A DNA stretch of 33,998 bases from Nocardia alni (GTDB lineage: Bacteria; Actinomycetota; Actinomycetes; Mycobacteriales; Mycobacteriaceae): NCBI RefSeq assembly GCF_019038435.1, contig NZ_JAGPOX010000110.1, positions 1 through 33,998 of the forward strand. The letters are read 5' to 3'. Below, piece after piece: positions 16,443 to 22,835 of the stretch (within the stretch, counting starts at the first letter, position 1; each line of letters begins with the position of its first letter). Both the position numbers and the translations under genes were made by a program. The notes under the pieces are model-generated. The model had not been told where the DNA came from. It saw only the letters and a list, made by a program, of their open reading frames with translations, and ran no database searches.

Positions 16443-17510
16443 TCACACGGTCGGCAGCAACTCCAGTGCCCCGGTGTCGAGTACATGTGCGCAGTGCCGG
16501 TTCAGCGTGGTCATGAACAGCGTGTCCCCGCGTTCGGTGCGTTCGACGATGACCGACGCGGCGATCGCGGTGATGACGCCCATGAAGCTCTGACTGCGGA
16601 CCGTCTCACGCACCTGTAGTGGGGTCAGCGGGGAATCCGGTCCGGACGAGGCGTGATAGAGGTCCACGAGTTCGTCGTAGTGCGCACGGCGATCCTCGAT
16701 CCGCAGTGCGCCGCCCAGGAAATTCGCGAGGTCGGATACCACCGGGCCGCTCATCACGCCCTGCCAATCCACCACTGTCAGTGGACGTTCGGCGTCCAGG
16801 GAGCCGAACAACATATTGTCCAGCCGGTAGTCGGCGTGCACGAGCCCGCGGGGGAGGTTCTGCTGCATCGCCCGATAGCCGTCGAACGCGCCGACCAGCG
16901 CCTCGCACACCGACCGTTGCGGTGCTGTCACCTGCTCGCCGTAGCGGTCGAGGAACATGCCGTACAGCTGTGCCAGTAGTTCCTGATTCAGCATCGACCC
17001 GCGCTGCAGCCAGTCGGCGCCGGTCAGTCCGGGATGTTCGCGGACGATCGCGTGCAGGCGGCCGAGTTCGCTCACCGCGAGCCTGGCCTGTTCGAGGGTC
17101 GCACCCCGGATCTCGTCGCCGGGGGCCGAGGCGACGGCGTCACCGATCAGGAGATCGAATGCGCCTGTGGCACTGTCGAATGCGGCGTGGTAACACGCCG
17201 GTAGCGGTCCCGCGGACAGCTGCGGGACGATCTCGCGATAGAAGCGAACCTCGCTCTCGTACAGGCCCAGCCCCGCGCCCGTCTGCCGGCTGACGGGGTC
17301 GCTGGATGCCACCTTCAGGACTGCCGACCCGGGGCCGCCGGTGCCCGGCGCGTAGTCCAGGCTCACCCGGTAGCAGTCGCTGACCTGTCCCGTGCCGATG
17401 CGCTCGTGCCGGAAGCCGGTGACGGTGCTCGCCCCGAGTTTCGCCGTCAGCCAGTCCGCGGTGAGATCGGCCGGGGTCGCGATGACGGAATCGTCCGAAT
17501 GATCCTGCAT
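16443..17510 (-). CDS. Aminoglycoside-phosphotransferase-like small-molecule kinase
   Basis: A protein of about 355 residues with a protein-kinase-like APH fold. ATP-binding Lys (VLKVAS, about residue 66), the catalytic loop GLVHADYRLDN (HxDxxxxN, about residues 225-232) and the metal-binding VVDWQG motif are all present, so it should be active. Despite the family name, such genes beside fadE/fadD genes often act on metabolites; in 4-hydroxyacyl-CoA catabolism an APH-type kinase phosphorylates the hydroxyl so that an acyl-CoA dehydrogenase-like partner can eliminate it. That role is a hypothesis here. The ATG at 17510 is chosen for a fair AAAGTGG upstream; a GTG at 17519 is nearly as good. 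Confidence 0.85.
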   Translation of the reverse strand: MQDHSDDSVIATPADLTADWLTAKLGASTVTGFRHERIGTGQVSDCYRVSLDYAPGTGGPGSAVLKVASSDPVSRQTGAGLGLYESEVRFYREIVPQLSAGPLPACYHAAFDSATGAFDLLIGDAVASAPGDEIRGATLEQARLAVSELGRLHAIVREHPGLTGADWLQRGSMLNQELLAQLYGMFLDRYGEQVTAPQRSVCEALVGAFDGYRAMQQNLPRGLVHADYRLDNMLFGSLDAERPLTVVDWQGVMSGPVVSDLANFLGGALRIEDRRAHYDELVDLYHASSGPDSPLTPLQVRETVRSQSFMGVITAIAASVIVERTERGDTLFMTTLNRHCAHVLDTGALELLPTV

Positions 17511-17846
17511 GGTCGCCACTTTCGCATTCCGTCGCTGACGGTCGGATCGTCACCGGTGACGAAAGACGAGGCATCGCACCGTGTGCCGTACTGTGTCGCG
17601 AAACGGAATTAATTACGGTAGTAGTTACAGTATAAGGTAACTCTCTTCGGGCGATCGCCTCGTGGAAATCGTTCGGGTCCTTCGATCGCCGCCGGCCGAT
17701 GTCCGATTCGGCACTCATCGAGCGGTCCGAGTGGCTACTACGCAGCACAGCTGTTTGTCCGGGGTAGGTCTGGCGCTGCGAATCCTGCCGTGTTACAACG
17801 GAGTTACGTGTAGTTGCTAAAGCTAACTAATTGGAGGGCGTGAATC
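17511..17846. other. Divergent intergenic region between kinase and asparagine synthetase genes
   Basis: This gap of about 330 bases holds no gene. It contains one good copy of the shared operator (17615-17631) closer to the kinase side. Nearer asnB there is an imperfect site (ACGG, nine bases, TAGT at 17798-17814) and an AT-rich inverted sequence (AGTTGCTAAAGCTAACT at 17812-17828) that may belong to an independent asnB promoter. The asnB ribosome binding site GGAGGG follows at about 17833. Confidence 0.6.
17615..17631. promoter_or_regulatory. Shared operator copy before the kinase gene
   Basis: ACGGTA-GTAGT-TACAGT has an exact right arm and one change in the left. Flanking bases (TT before, ATA after) extend the resemblance to the perfect palindrome at 9732. 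It lies about 100 bases upstream of the kinase start and about 215 bases upstream of asnB, so it most likely controls the kinase. Confidence 0.72.
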
Positions 17847-19691
17847 ATGTGTGGAATCGCGGGCTGGGTGTCGTTCGACTCCGACCTGACCCAGCAACAG
17901 CGTGTCCTCGACGCTATGACGGAGACGATGGCTTGTCGGGGCCCCGACGGGCGAGGTACGTTCGTGCGGACACACGGTGCGTTAGGGCACCGGCGCTTGG
18001 CCATCATCGACCTACCCGGTGGCGCGCAGCCGATGAGCGTGAGCACCCCGTCCGGTGACATCGGGATGGTGTACTCGGGTGAGACCTACAACTTCACCGA
18101 ATTACGCGCCGAGTTGACGGCGCTCGGGCACACCTTCCGGACCGACAGCGACACCGAGGTCGTCCTGCATGGCTACCTGCAGTGGGGTGAATCGGTCGTC
18201 GACCATCTCAATGGCATGTACGCGTTCGCGATCTGGGATCAGCGCACCGAGAAACTGGTGATGATCCGGGATCGCATGGGAATCAAGCCGTTCTACTACT
18301 ACCCGACGCCGGACGGTGTGCTGTTCGGTTCGGAGCCCAAGGCGATCCTGGCCAATCCGCTGGCGCGCAAGGTCGTGGACAGCGAGGGGCTGCGGGAGCT
18401 GTTCTCCTTCACCAAGACCCCGGGCTGGTCGCTGTGGAAGGGCATGTACGAGGTGCTGCCCGGCACACTGGTCACGGTGGACCGCAACGGTATTCACGAG
18501 CGTACCTACTGGCGCCTGGACCCGGTCGAGCACACCGACAATCAGGAGGACACGGTCGCGCGGGTGCGTGAGCTGATGACGGACATCGTCGATCGGCAGC
18601 TCATCTCGGACGTGCCGCGCTGCGTGTTGCTCTCGGGCGGACTGGATTCCAGCGCCATCACGGGCCTTGCCGCGGCCCGGCTGGCCCGGGACGGTGAGCA
18701 GTTGCGCACGTTCTCGGTCGATTTCGTGAACCAGGAGCAGAATTTCGTCCCCGACGAGATGCGTGACACGCCCGACTCGCCGTTCGTGCGTGAGGTGGCC
18801 CAGCTGGTCGGTTCGGCGCACGAGGACGTCCTGCTGAATCCGGCGGACCTGTCGGATCTGGCGGTGCGCCGTGCGGTGATCACCGCACGCGACATCCCGG
18901 CCGGACTCGGAGATATGGACAGCTCGCTGTACCTGCTGTTCAAGGCGATTCGAGCGCAGTCGACGGTGGCCCTGTCGGGCGAGTCGGCCGACGAGGTGTT
19001 CGGTGGGTATCGCTGGTTCCACGACGAGGTCGCGCTGAAGGCGGACACCTTCCCGTGGATGGCGTTCAATACCCCGCTGACCGGCGAGGGACGCTGGCAG
19101 GTCCTCAATCCGGAACTGCGCCAGAATCTCGCGCTGGACGGCTATATCGCCGATCAGTACGCCACGGCCGTCGCGGAGGTGGGTCATCTGGACGGTGAGT
19201 CCGAGGTCGAGCACCGCATGCGCACGGTCTGCCATCTGCATCTGACCCGTTTCGTGCGTGCGCTGCTGGATCGCAAGGACCGCGCGTCGATGGCGGTCGG
19301 ACTCGAGGTGCGAGTGCCGTTCTGCGATCACCGGCTGGTCGAATACGTCTACAACACGCCGTGGTCGCTGAAGACCTTCGACGGACGCGAGAAGAGCCTG
19401 CTGCGGCATGCCACGAAACACGTGCTGCCCCAGTCGGTTGTCGAGCGGGTGAAGAGCCCCTACCCCTCCACGCAGGATCCGGGCTACGCGGCGAATCTCC
19501 AGCAGCTGGTGAAAGAGATTCTGTCCGAGAAGGATTCGCCGGTCTTCCAGCTGGTCGACCGGGCCTGGCTGGAGAATGCGGTGACCCATGACCCGCAGCG
19601 GATGGAGTCGATGACCAGGGCCGGGCTGGATCGCGCCGTCGACCTGCACACCTGGCTGGACATCTACTCCCCGGAACTGTTGCTGGACTGA
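17847..19691 (+). CDS. Glutamine-dependent asparagine synthetase (AsnB-type)
   Basis: A 614-residue two-domain enzyme that hydrolyses glutamine and uses the ammonia to amidate an AMP-activated carboxylate, normally aspartate. The N-terminal glutaminase domain starts MCGIAGW with nucleophile Cys2, then CRGPDG and GHRRLAIID. The oxyanion-hole region reads YSGETYNF, with Ser77 where many AsnB proteins have Asn; I believe this occurs in other actinomycete homologues. The synthetase domain has the pyrophosphate loop SGGLDSS (263-269) and SGESADEVFGGY. The GGAGGG ribosome binding site precedes the ATG. It is a lone gene followed by a strong hairpin. It is unexpected inside a catabolic island: either a housekeeping gene or an amidating step. 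Confidence 0.88.
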   Translation: MCGIAGWVSFDSDLTQQQRVLDAMTETMACRGPDGRGTFVRTHGALGHRRLAIIDLPGGAQPMSVSTPSGDIGMVYSGETYNFTELRAELTALGHTFRTDSDTEVVLHGYLQWGESVVDHLNGMYAFAIWDQRTEKLVMIRDRMGIKPFYYYPTPDGVLFGSEPKAILANPLARKVVDSEGLRELFSFTKTPGWSLWKGMYEVLPGTLVTVDRNGIHERTYWRLDPVEHTDNQEDTVARVRELMTDIVDRQLISDVPRCVLLSGGLDSSAITGLAAARLARDGEQLRTFSVDFVNQEQNFVPDEMRDTPDSPFVREVAQLVGSAHEDVLLNPADLSDLAVRRAVITARDIPAGLGDMDSSLYLLFKAIRAQSTVALSGESADEVFGGYRWFHDEVALKADTFPWMAFNTPLTGEGRWQVLNPELRQNLALDGYIADQYATAVAEVGHLDGESEVEHRMRTVCHLHLTRFVRALLDRKDRASMAVGLEVRVPFCDHRLVEYVYNTPWSLKTFDGREKSLLRHATKHVLPQSVVERVKSPYPSTQDPGYAANLQQLVKEILSEKDSPVFQLVDRAWLENAVTHDPQRMESMTRAGLDRAVDLHTWLDIYSPELLLD

Positions 19692-19699
19692 ACATCCGC

Positions 19700-19726
19700 T
19701 CGCCCCGGGCATGTCCCGGGGCGAGG
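19700..19726 (+). terminator. Strong hairpin after asparagine synthetase
   Basis: A perfect 11-bp stem (CTCGCCCCGGG with CCCGGGGCGAG) closes a 5-base loop, CATGT, starting 8 bases after the asnB stop codon. There is no T-tract, as is usual for GC-rich actinomycete terminators. It should separate asnB transcription from the downstream DUF35/Ltp genes. Confidence 0.8.
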
Positions 19727-19838
19727 GGTCCTGACCACACCTCAGTCTGCCGAATGCCGCTGATCGGTGTGCGTATTACGCTGAACAAGAACTGAATACG
19801 GATCGCGGACCCTGCCGGACCGCCTGATCGTCGGATTT

Positions 19839-19855
19839 ACCGAAACGCTAACGGT
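19839..19855. promoter_or_regulatory. Operator-like palindrome before the monooxygenase remnant
   Basis: ACCGAA-ACGCT-AACGGT keeps the ACYG-N9-CRGT core; with flanking bases the arms TACCG and CGGTA are exact inverses. It lies directly before the remains of a flavin monooxygenase gene and may be the relic of that gene's control region, or an upstream site for the DUF35/Ltp operon. Confidence 0.5.
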
Positions 19856-19859
19856 ACTA

Positions 19860-20124
19860 TTGCCCAAGCCCGCACACCGATTCCTGGATGCCCACGCCAC
19901 GCAGTCGATCGAACTGCCGCTGCGCCTGGATTCCGGCGACGTGACTCCCAAACCCGGTGTGACTGCGCTGGAAGGCGATCATCAGTGCGCCGGACAACCG
20001 AATCCGCCTGTACAAACGCATATTCCGGCCCGGCATGAGCGATCTGGCCTTCGCCGGACTCGCGCGGTCGCTGCCGACGCTGTTCCCGTTCGTCGAGTGT
20101 CAGGCGCGCCTGATCGCCGCCTGA
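19860..20124 (+). pseudogene. Remnant of a flavin-containing monooxygenase gene
   Basis: Two pieces of one FMO-type protein are visible in different frames. From 19860, a frame encodes about 40 residues resembling the middle-to-late part of FMO proteins (KPAHRFLDAHATQSIELPLR, then SGDVTPKPGVTALEGD). From 19981, shifted by one base, a second frame encodes the typical C-terminus (SAPDNRIRLYKRIF, then LPTLFPFVECQARLIAA) and stops at 20122-20124. Missing are the N-terminal FAD and NADP Rossmann motifs and, by comparison with the family, some 30-40 residues between the two pieces. A frame runs on from 19860 into the DUF35 gene, but its middle is nonsense. The gene is clearly dead. It points to an oxygenation step once encoded here. 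Confidence 0.75.
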
Positions 20125-20144
20125 GCGGCTTTGCGGTACGTACT

Positions 20145-20161
20145 ACTGTTACTTTATCAGT
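20145..20161. promoter_or_regulatory. Shared operator copy before the DUF35/Ltp operon
   Basis: ACTGTT-ACTTT-ATCAGT keeps the ACTG-N9-CAGT core, and with flanking bases the arms CTACTG and CAGTAG are perfect inverses (20143-20163). It lies 34 bases upstream of the DUF35 gene start, in an AT-rich patch that contrasts with its surroundings. Confidence 0.7.
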
Positions 20162-20195
20162 AGGCTGTTCCAGCCACGCCGACAAAGGACTCATC

Positions 20196-20612
20196 ATGCA
20201 GAAGGCACTGGCGCCCGACATCTCGACCTGGCCCGACGAGAATCCCCAGTTGATCGGCAGCCGATGCGGCGGCTGCGGCGCCACCACCTTTCCCCGTCAG
20301 GATCGTTGCCCGCGATGCAGCGGCGCCGATATGGCCGAGCTCCTGCTTCCCCGCGACGGAAGACTGGTGGCGTGGACCACGCAGGGCTTCGCGCCCGGAC
20401 CTCCGTACAAGGGGCCGACGGGAGACGCGTTCGTGCCGTTCGGCGTCGGTCTGGTCCAGCTCGGCGACGTCGTGCGGGTGGAGGGCCGACTCACCGAGAG
20501 TGATTCGGCCGCACTGGAGTTCGGCCAGAGCGTCGCATTGACATTCGTGCCGTTGACGACCGACGAGGCCGGCGACGAGATCATCACGTTCGCCTTCGAG
20601 GTCGTCCGATGA
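20196..20612 (+). CDS. DUF35 zinc-ribbon/OB-fold acyl-CoA-associated protein
   Basis: A 138-residue protein with an N-terminal rubredoxin-like zinc ribbon (Cys24, Cys27, Cys38, Cys41 in CGGCGATTFPRQDRCPRC) and a C-terminal OB-fold (PFGVGLVQLGDVVRVEGRL). Such proteins pair with thiolase-fold Ltp proteins; in actinobacterial steroid side-chain degradation a DUF35 domain is needed for the Ltp2 retro-aldolase. The start at 20196 has AAAGGA upstream; earlier in-frame sequence belongs to the monooxygenase remnant. The stop overlaps the Ltp start (ATGA), supporting a stoichiometric complex. It has no catalytic residues of its own that I can point to. Confidence 0.87.
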   Translation: MQKALAPDISTWPDENPQLIGSRCGGCGATTFPRQDRCPRCSGADMAELLLPRDGRLVAWTTQGFAPGPPYKGPTGDAFVPFGVGLVQLGDVVRVEGRLTESDSAALEFGQSVALTFVPLTTDEAGDEIITFAFEVVR

Positions 20613-21754
20613 ACGAGGTGGCCATCATCGGTGTCGGCATGCACCCCTTCGGCCGGTTCGGGACCAAGACCGCGATGCAGATGGGCGTCGAGGCCATGTT
20701 CGCGGCGGTCGACGACGCGGGCGTGCGATGGCGCGACATCCAGTTCGGGGTCGGGGGTAGTTGGACGGTCGCCAACCCCGACGCGATCGTCGGCATGACC
20801 GGCCTCACCGGCATCCCCTTCACGAACGTCTTCAACGCCTGCGCCACCGCGGCCAGCGCGGCCAAGGCCTGTGCGGACGGAATCCGGCTGGGCGACTACG
20901 ACATCGGCATCGCGGTGGGCCTGGACAAGCATCCGCGCGGGGCCTTCACCGAGGACCCCGCGCTGGTAGGCATGCCGAGCTGGTATGCCGAGAACGGCCA
21001 GTACCTCACGACGCAGTTCTTCGGTATGAAGGCCAATCGTTATCTGCACGAGCACGGCATCGGCCACCGGACGCTGGCCAAGGTCGTCAACAAGAACCTG
21101 CGCAACGGCGCGCTCAACCCGAACGCGTTCCGCCGCAAGCCGATCGCCGAAGACGACGTGCTGAACTCGCCGATGCTGAACTACCCGCTGACCCAGTACA
21201 TGTTCTGCTCTCCCGACGAGGGCGCGGCCGCGGTGATCATGTGCCGGGCCGACATCGCACACCGCTACACCGACAAGCCGGTCCATGTGCGCGCGATCGA
21301 GGTGCGCACGCGCCGATACGGCGCCTACGAGGTGAACACCACGTTCGCACCGGTCGAGGAGGATGCGTCCCCCACGGTCTACGCGGCCAGGGCCGCATTC
21401 GAAAAGGCCGGTGTCGCACCGTCGGACGTGGGTGTGATCCAGTTGCAGGACACCGACGCGGGCGCGGAGATCATCCATATGGCCGAGGCCGGTTTCTGTG
21501 GAGACGGTGAGCAGGAACGGCTGCTCGCCGACGGAGTCACCGAGATCACCGGTGCGATGCCGGTCAACACCGACGGCGGCCTGCTCGCCAACGGCGAGCC
21601 CATCGGGGCGTCGGGATTGCGGCAAATCCACGAGCTGGTCCGGCAACTGCGGGGTGAGGCCGGTGACCGTCAGGTCGCAAGGGCCCCGCGCGTCGGATTC
21701 GCCCAGCTCTACGGCGCCCCCGGAACCGCCGCCGCGACGATCCTCACCACCTGA
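20609..21754 (+). CDS. Thiolase-fold lipid-transfer (Ltp) protein, probable acyl-CoA aldolase
   Basis: A 381-residue protein of the SCP2-thiolase/Ltp family. The thiolase nucleophile position is Cys78 (FNACATAASAAKACADGIRLGDYDIGIAVGLDKHPRG). The later motif reads NTDGGLLANGEPIGASGLRQ: the His of a true thiolase GHPxGxSG motif is replaced by Glu. That change, and the coupled DUF35 gene, fit the Ltp2-type aldolases that cleave a beta-hydroxyacyl-CoA to a ketone or aldehyde and acyl-CoA, rather than a thiolase. The C-terminal region has GFAQLYGAPG with a conserved Tyr. It probably removes a short acyl-CoA from a tertiary or branched intermediate; the substrate is unknown. Confidence 0.85.
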   Translation: MNEVAIIGVGMHPFGRFGTKTAMQMGVEAMFAAVDDAGVRWRDIQFGVGGSWTVANPDAIVGMTGLTGIPFTNVFNACATAASAAKACADGIRLGDYDIGIAVGLDKHPRGAFTEDPALVGMPSWYAENGQYLTTQFFGMKANRYLHEHGIGHRTLAKVVNKNLRNGALNPNAFRRKPIAEDDVLNSPMLNYPLTQYMFCSPDEGAAAVIMCRADIAHRYTDKPVHVRAIEVRTRRYGAYEVNTTFAPVEEDASPTVYAARAAFEKAGVAPSDVGVIQLQDTDAGAEIIHMAEAGFCGDGEQERLLADGVTEITGAMPVNTDGGLLANGEPIGASGLRQIHELVRQLRGEAGDRQVARAPRVGFAQLYGAPGTAAATILTT

Positions 21755-21801
21755 TCCGGCGACGACACGGACCGCGATGTGACCACAGGAAGAGGATTCC
21801 G

Positions 21802-22692
21802 ATGAGCGACTCCAGTACCGCCGACGACCGCGTCCAGTGCGAGGTGGACCCCGACCGGCGGATCGCCACCCTCACGTTGAACAACCCGCGACAGCGCAAT
21901 TCCTACGACGCCGCCATGCGCGACGTACTGGCCCGTCATCTCGACCGGATCGCCGAGGACGACGACATCACCGTCGTATTGCTGCGCGGAGCCGAGGGCG
22001 TGTTCAGCACCGGGGCGGACATGAACAACGCCTACGGCTGGTACGGAGAACGGGAGGGGAACCATCCCGCGAAGAGCCGGCCCAGCCAGCGCCGGCGGCT
22101 GACGGTCGATCGGAAGACCTTCGGCTTATACCACAATCTCCTGGGCTTCCCGAAGGTCACGGTGGGGGAGATCGCCGGCTACGCGCTGGGTGGGGGATTC
22201 GAGATGGCACTCATGACCGATATCTCGGTGATCGCCCGCGACACCAGGATCGGCATGCCCGCGACGCGGTTTCTCGGTCCCGCGCTGGGCAGCCTGCACA
22301 TGTTCTTCCATCGGCTCGGTCCCGTACTCGCCCGGCGGCTGCTGCTGACGGGGGACATCATCGAGGCGGGCGCGGTGGAACATCTCGGTGTGTTCACCGA
22401 GACCTGCGACAGCGCGGCCGTTTCCGCACGCGCGCGATACTGGGCGGAGAAGGCGTCCAGGATGCCGGCCGACGGCGTGGTCATCGCCAAGGAGGCGTTC
22501 CGGCTGGTCGAGCAGAGCCAGGCGTATCAGGGGGAGGAGGTCGCGAGCTATCTGTTCCACGCGTTCGGGACGAATCTGCAGTTCGCCACAGGGGAATTCA
22601 ATTTCGTCAAGACGCGCGCCGAGCACGGGACGAAGGAGGCGTTCCGGTTGCGCGACGAGCACTTCGATGTGCCGGAACCCGACGTTCGGTAG
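21802..22692 (+). CDS. Enoyl-CoA hydratase/isomerase family protein
   Basis: A 296-residue crotonase-fold protein. The first oxyanion segment is GVFSTGADMNN and the second is GYALGGGFEMALMTD, where the first hydratase glutamate is retained. The second glutamate position reads MPATRFLG, without an acid at the usual place. An insertion rich in Arg and Lys (about residues 78-100) separates the halves. The ATG has AGAGGA upstream and the gene starts 47 bases after the Ltp stop, so it likely belongs to the DUF35/Ltp operon. It could supply the hydration that makes the beta-hydroxyacyl-CoA cleaved by the aldolase pair, replacing the MaoC-type hydratase used in the steroid system; this is inference. 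Confidence 0.83.
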   Translation: MSDSSTADDRVQCEVDPDRRIATLTLNNPRQRNSYDAAMRDVLARHLDRIAEDDDITVVLLRGAEGVFSTGADMNNAYGWYGEREGNHPAKSRPSQRRRLTVDRKTFGLYHNLLGFPKVTVGEIAGYALGGGFEMALMTDISVIARDTRIGMPATRFLGPALGSLHMFFHRLGPVLARRLLLTGDIIEAGAVEHLGVFTETCDSAAVSARARYWAEKASRMPADGVVIAKEAFRLVEQSQAYQGEEVASYLFHAFGTNLQFATGEFNFVKTRAEHGTKEAFRLRDEHFDVPEPDVR

Positions 22693-22709
22693 CTCCGCCG
22701 TTCACGGAT

Positions 22710-22726
22710 ACCGAATGCTTGACAGT
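22710..22726. promoter_or_regulatory. Shared operator copy before the second P450 gene
   Basis: ACCGAA-TGCTT-GACAGT keeps the ACCG-N9-CAGT core with one further change in each arm. It lies 109 bases upstream of the preferred P450 start and only 17 bases after the stop of the crotonase gene, which suggests that the P450 has its own promoter here. Confidence 0.6.
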
Positions 22727-22835
22727 AATGGCAACTATAAAACATTCTGGTGACTGACTGTCGCAACATTCCGGGCATGACATGCGATGGGTCGCAACCG
22801 AGCTCGGATGTGATCGGATGGAACGGAAGTCGCTG

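Noticed and set aside
16443..17510. Kinase as an aminoglycoside-resistance gene
   Set aside because: Its operator copy and catabolic neighbours, and the known metabolic roles of such kinases beside fadE genes, make resistance the less likely reading.
17798..17814. Additional operator copy before asnB (ACGG, nine bases, TAGT)
   Set aside because: Only the outermost bases match; inner arm positions disagree, so it is not counted among the supported sites.
18102..19712. Leftward 536-codon open frame opposite asnB
   Set aside because: The sense strand encodes a full AsnB with all catalytic motifs; the antisense product has no family features.
20609..21754. Annotation of the Ltp protein as an ordinary acetyl-CoA acetyltransferase
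   Set aside because: The thiolase His is replaced by Glu and the gene is coupled to a DUF35 gene, so aldolase-type chemistry is more likely than thiolysis.
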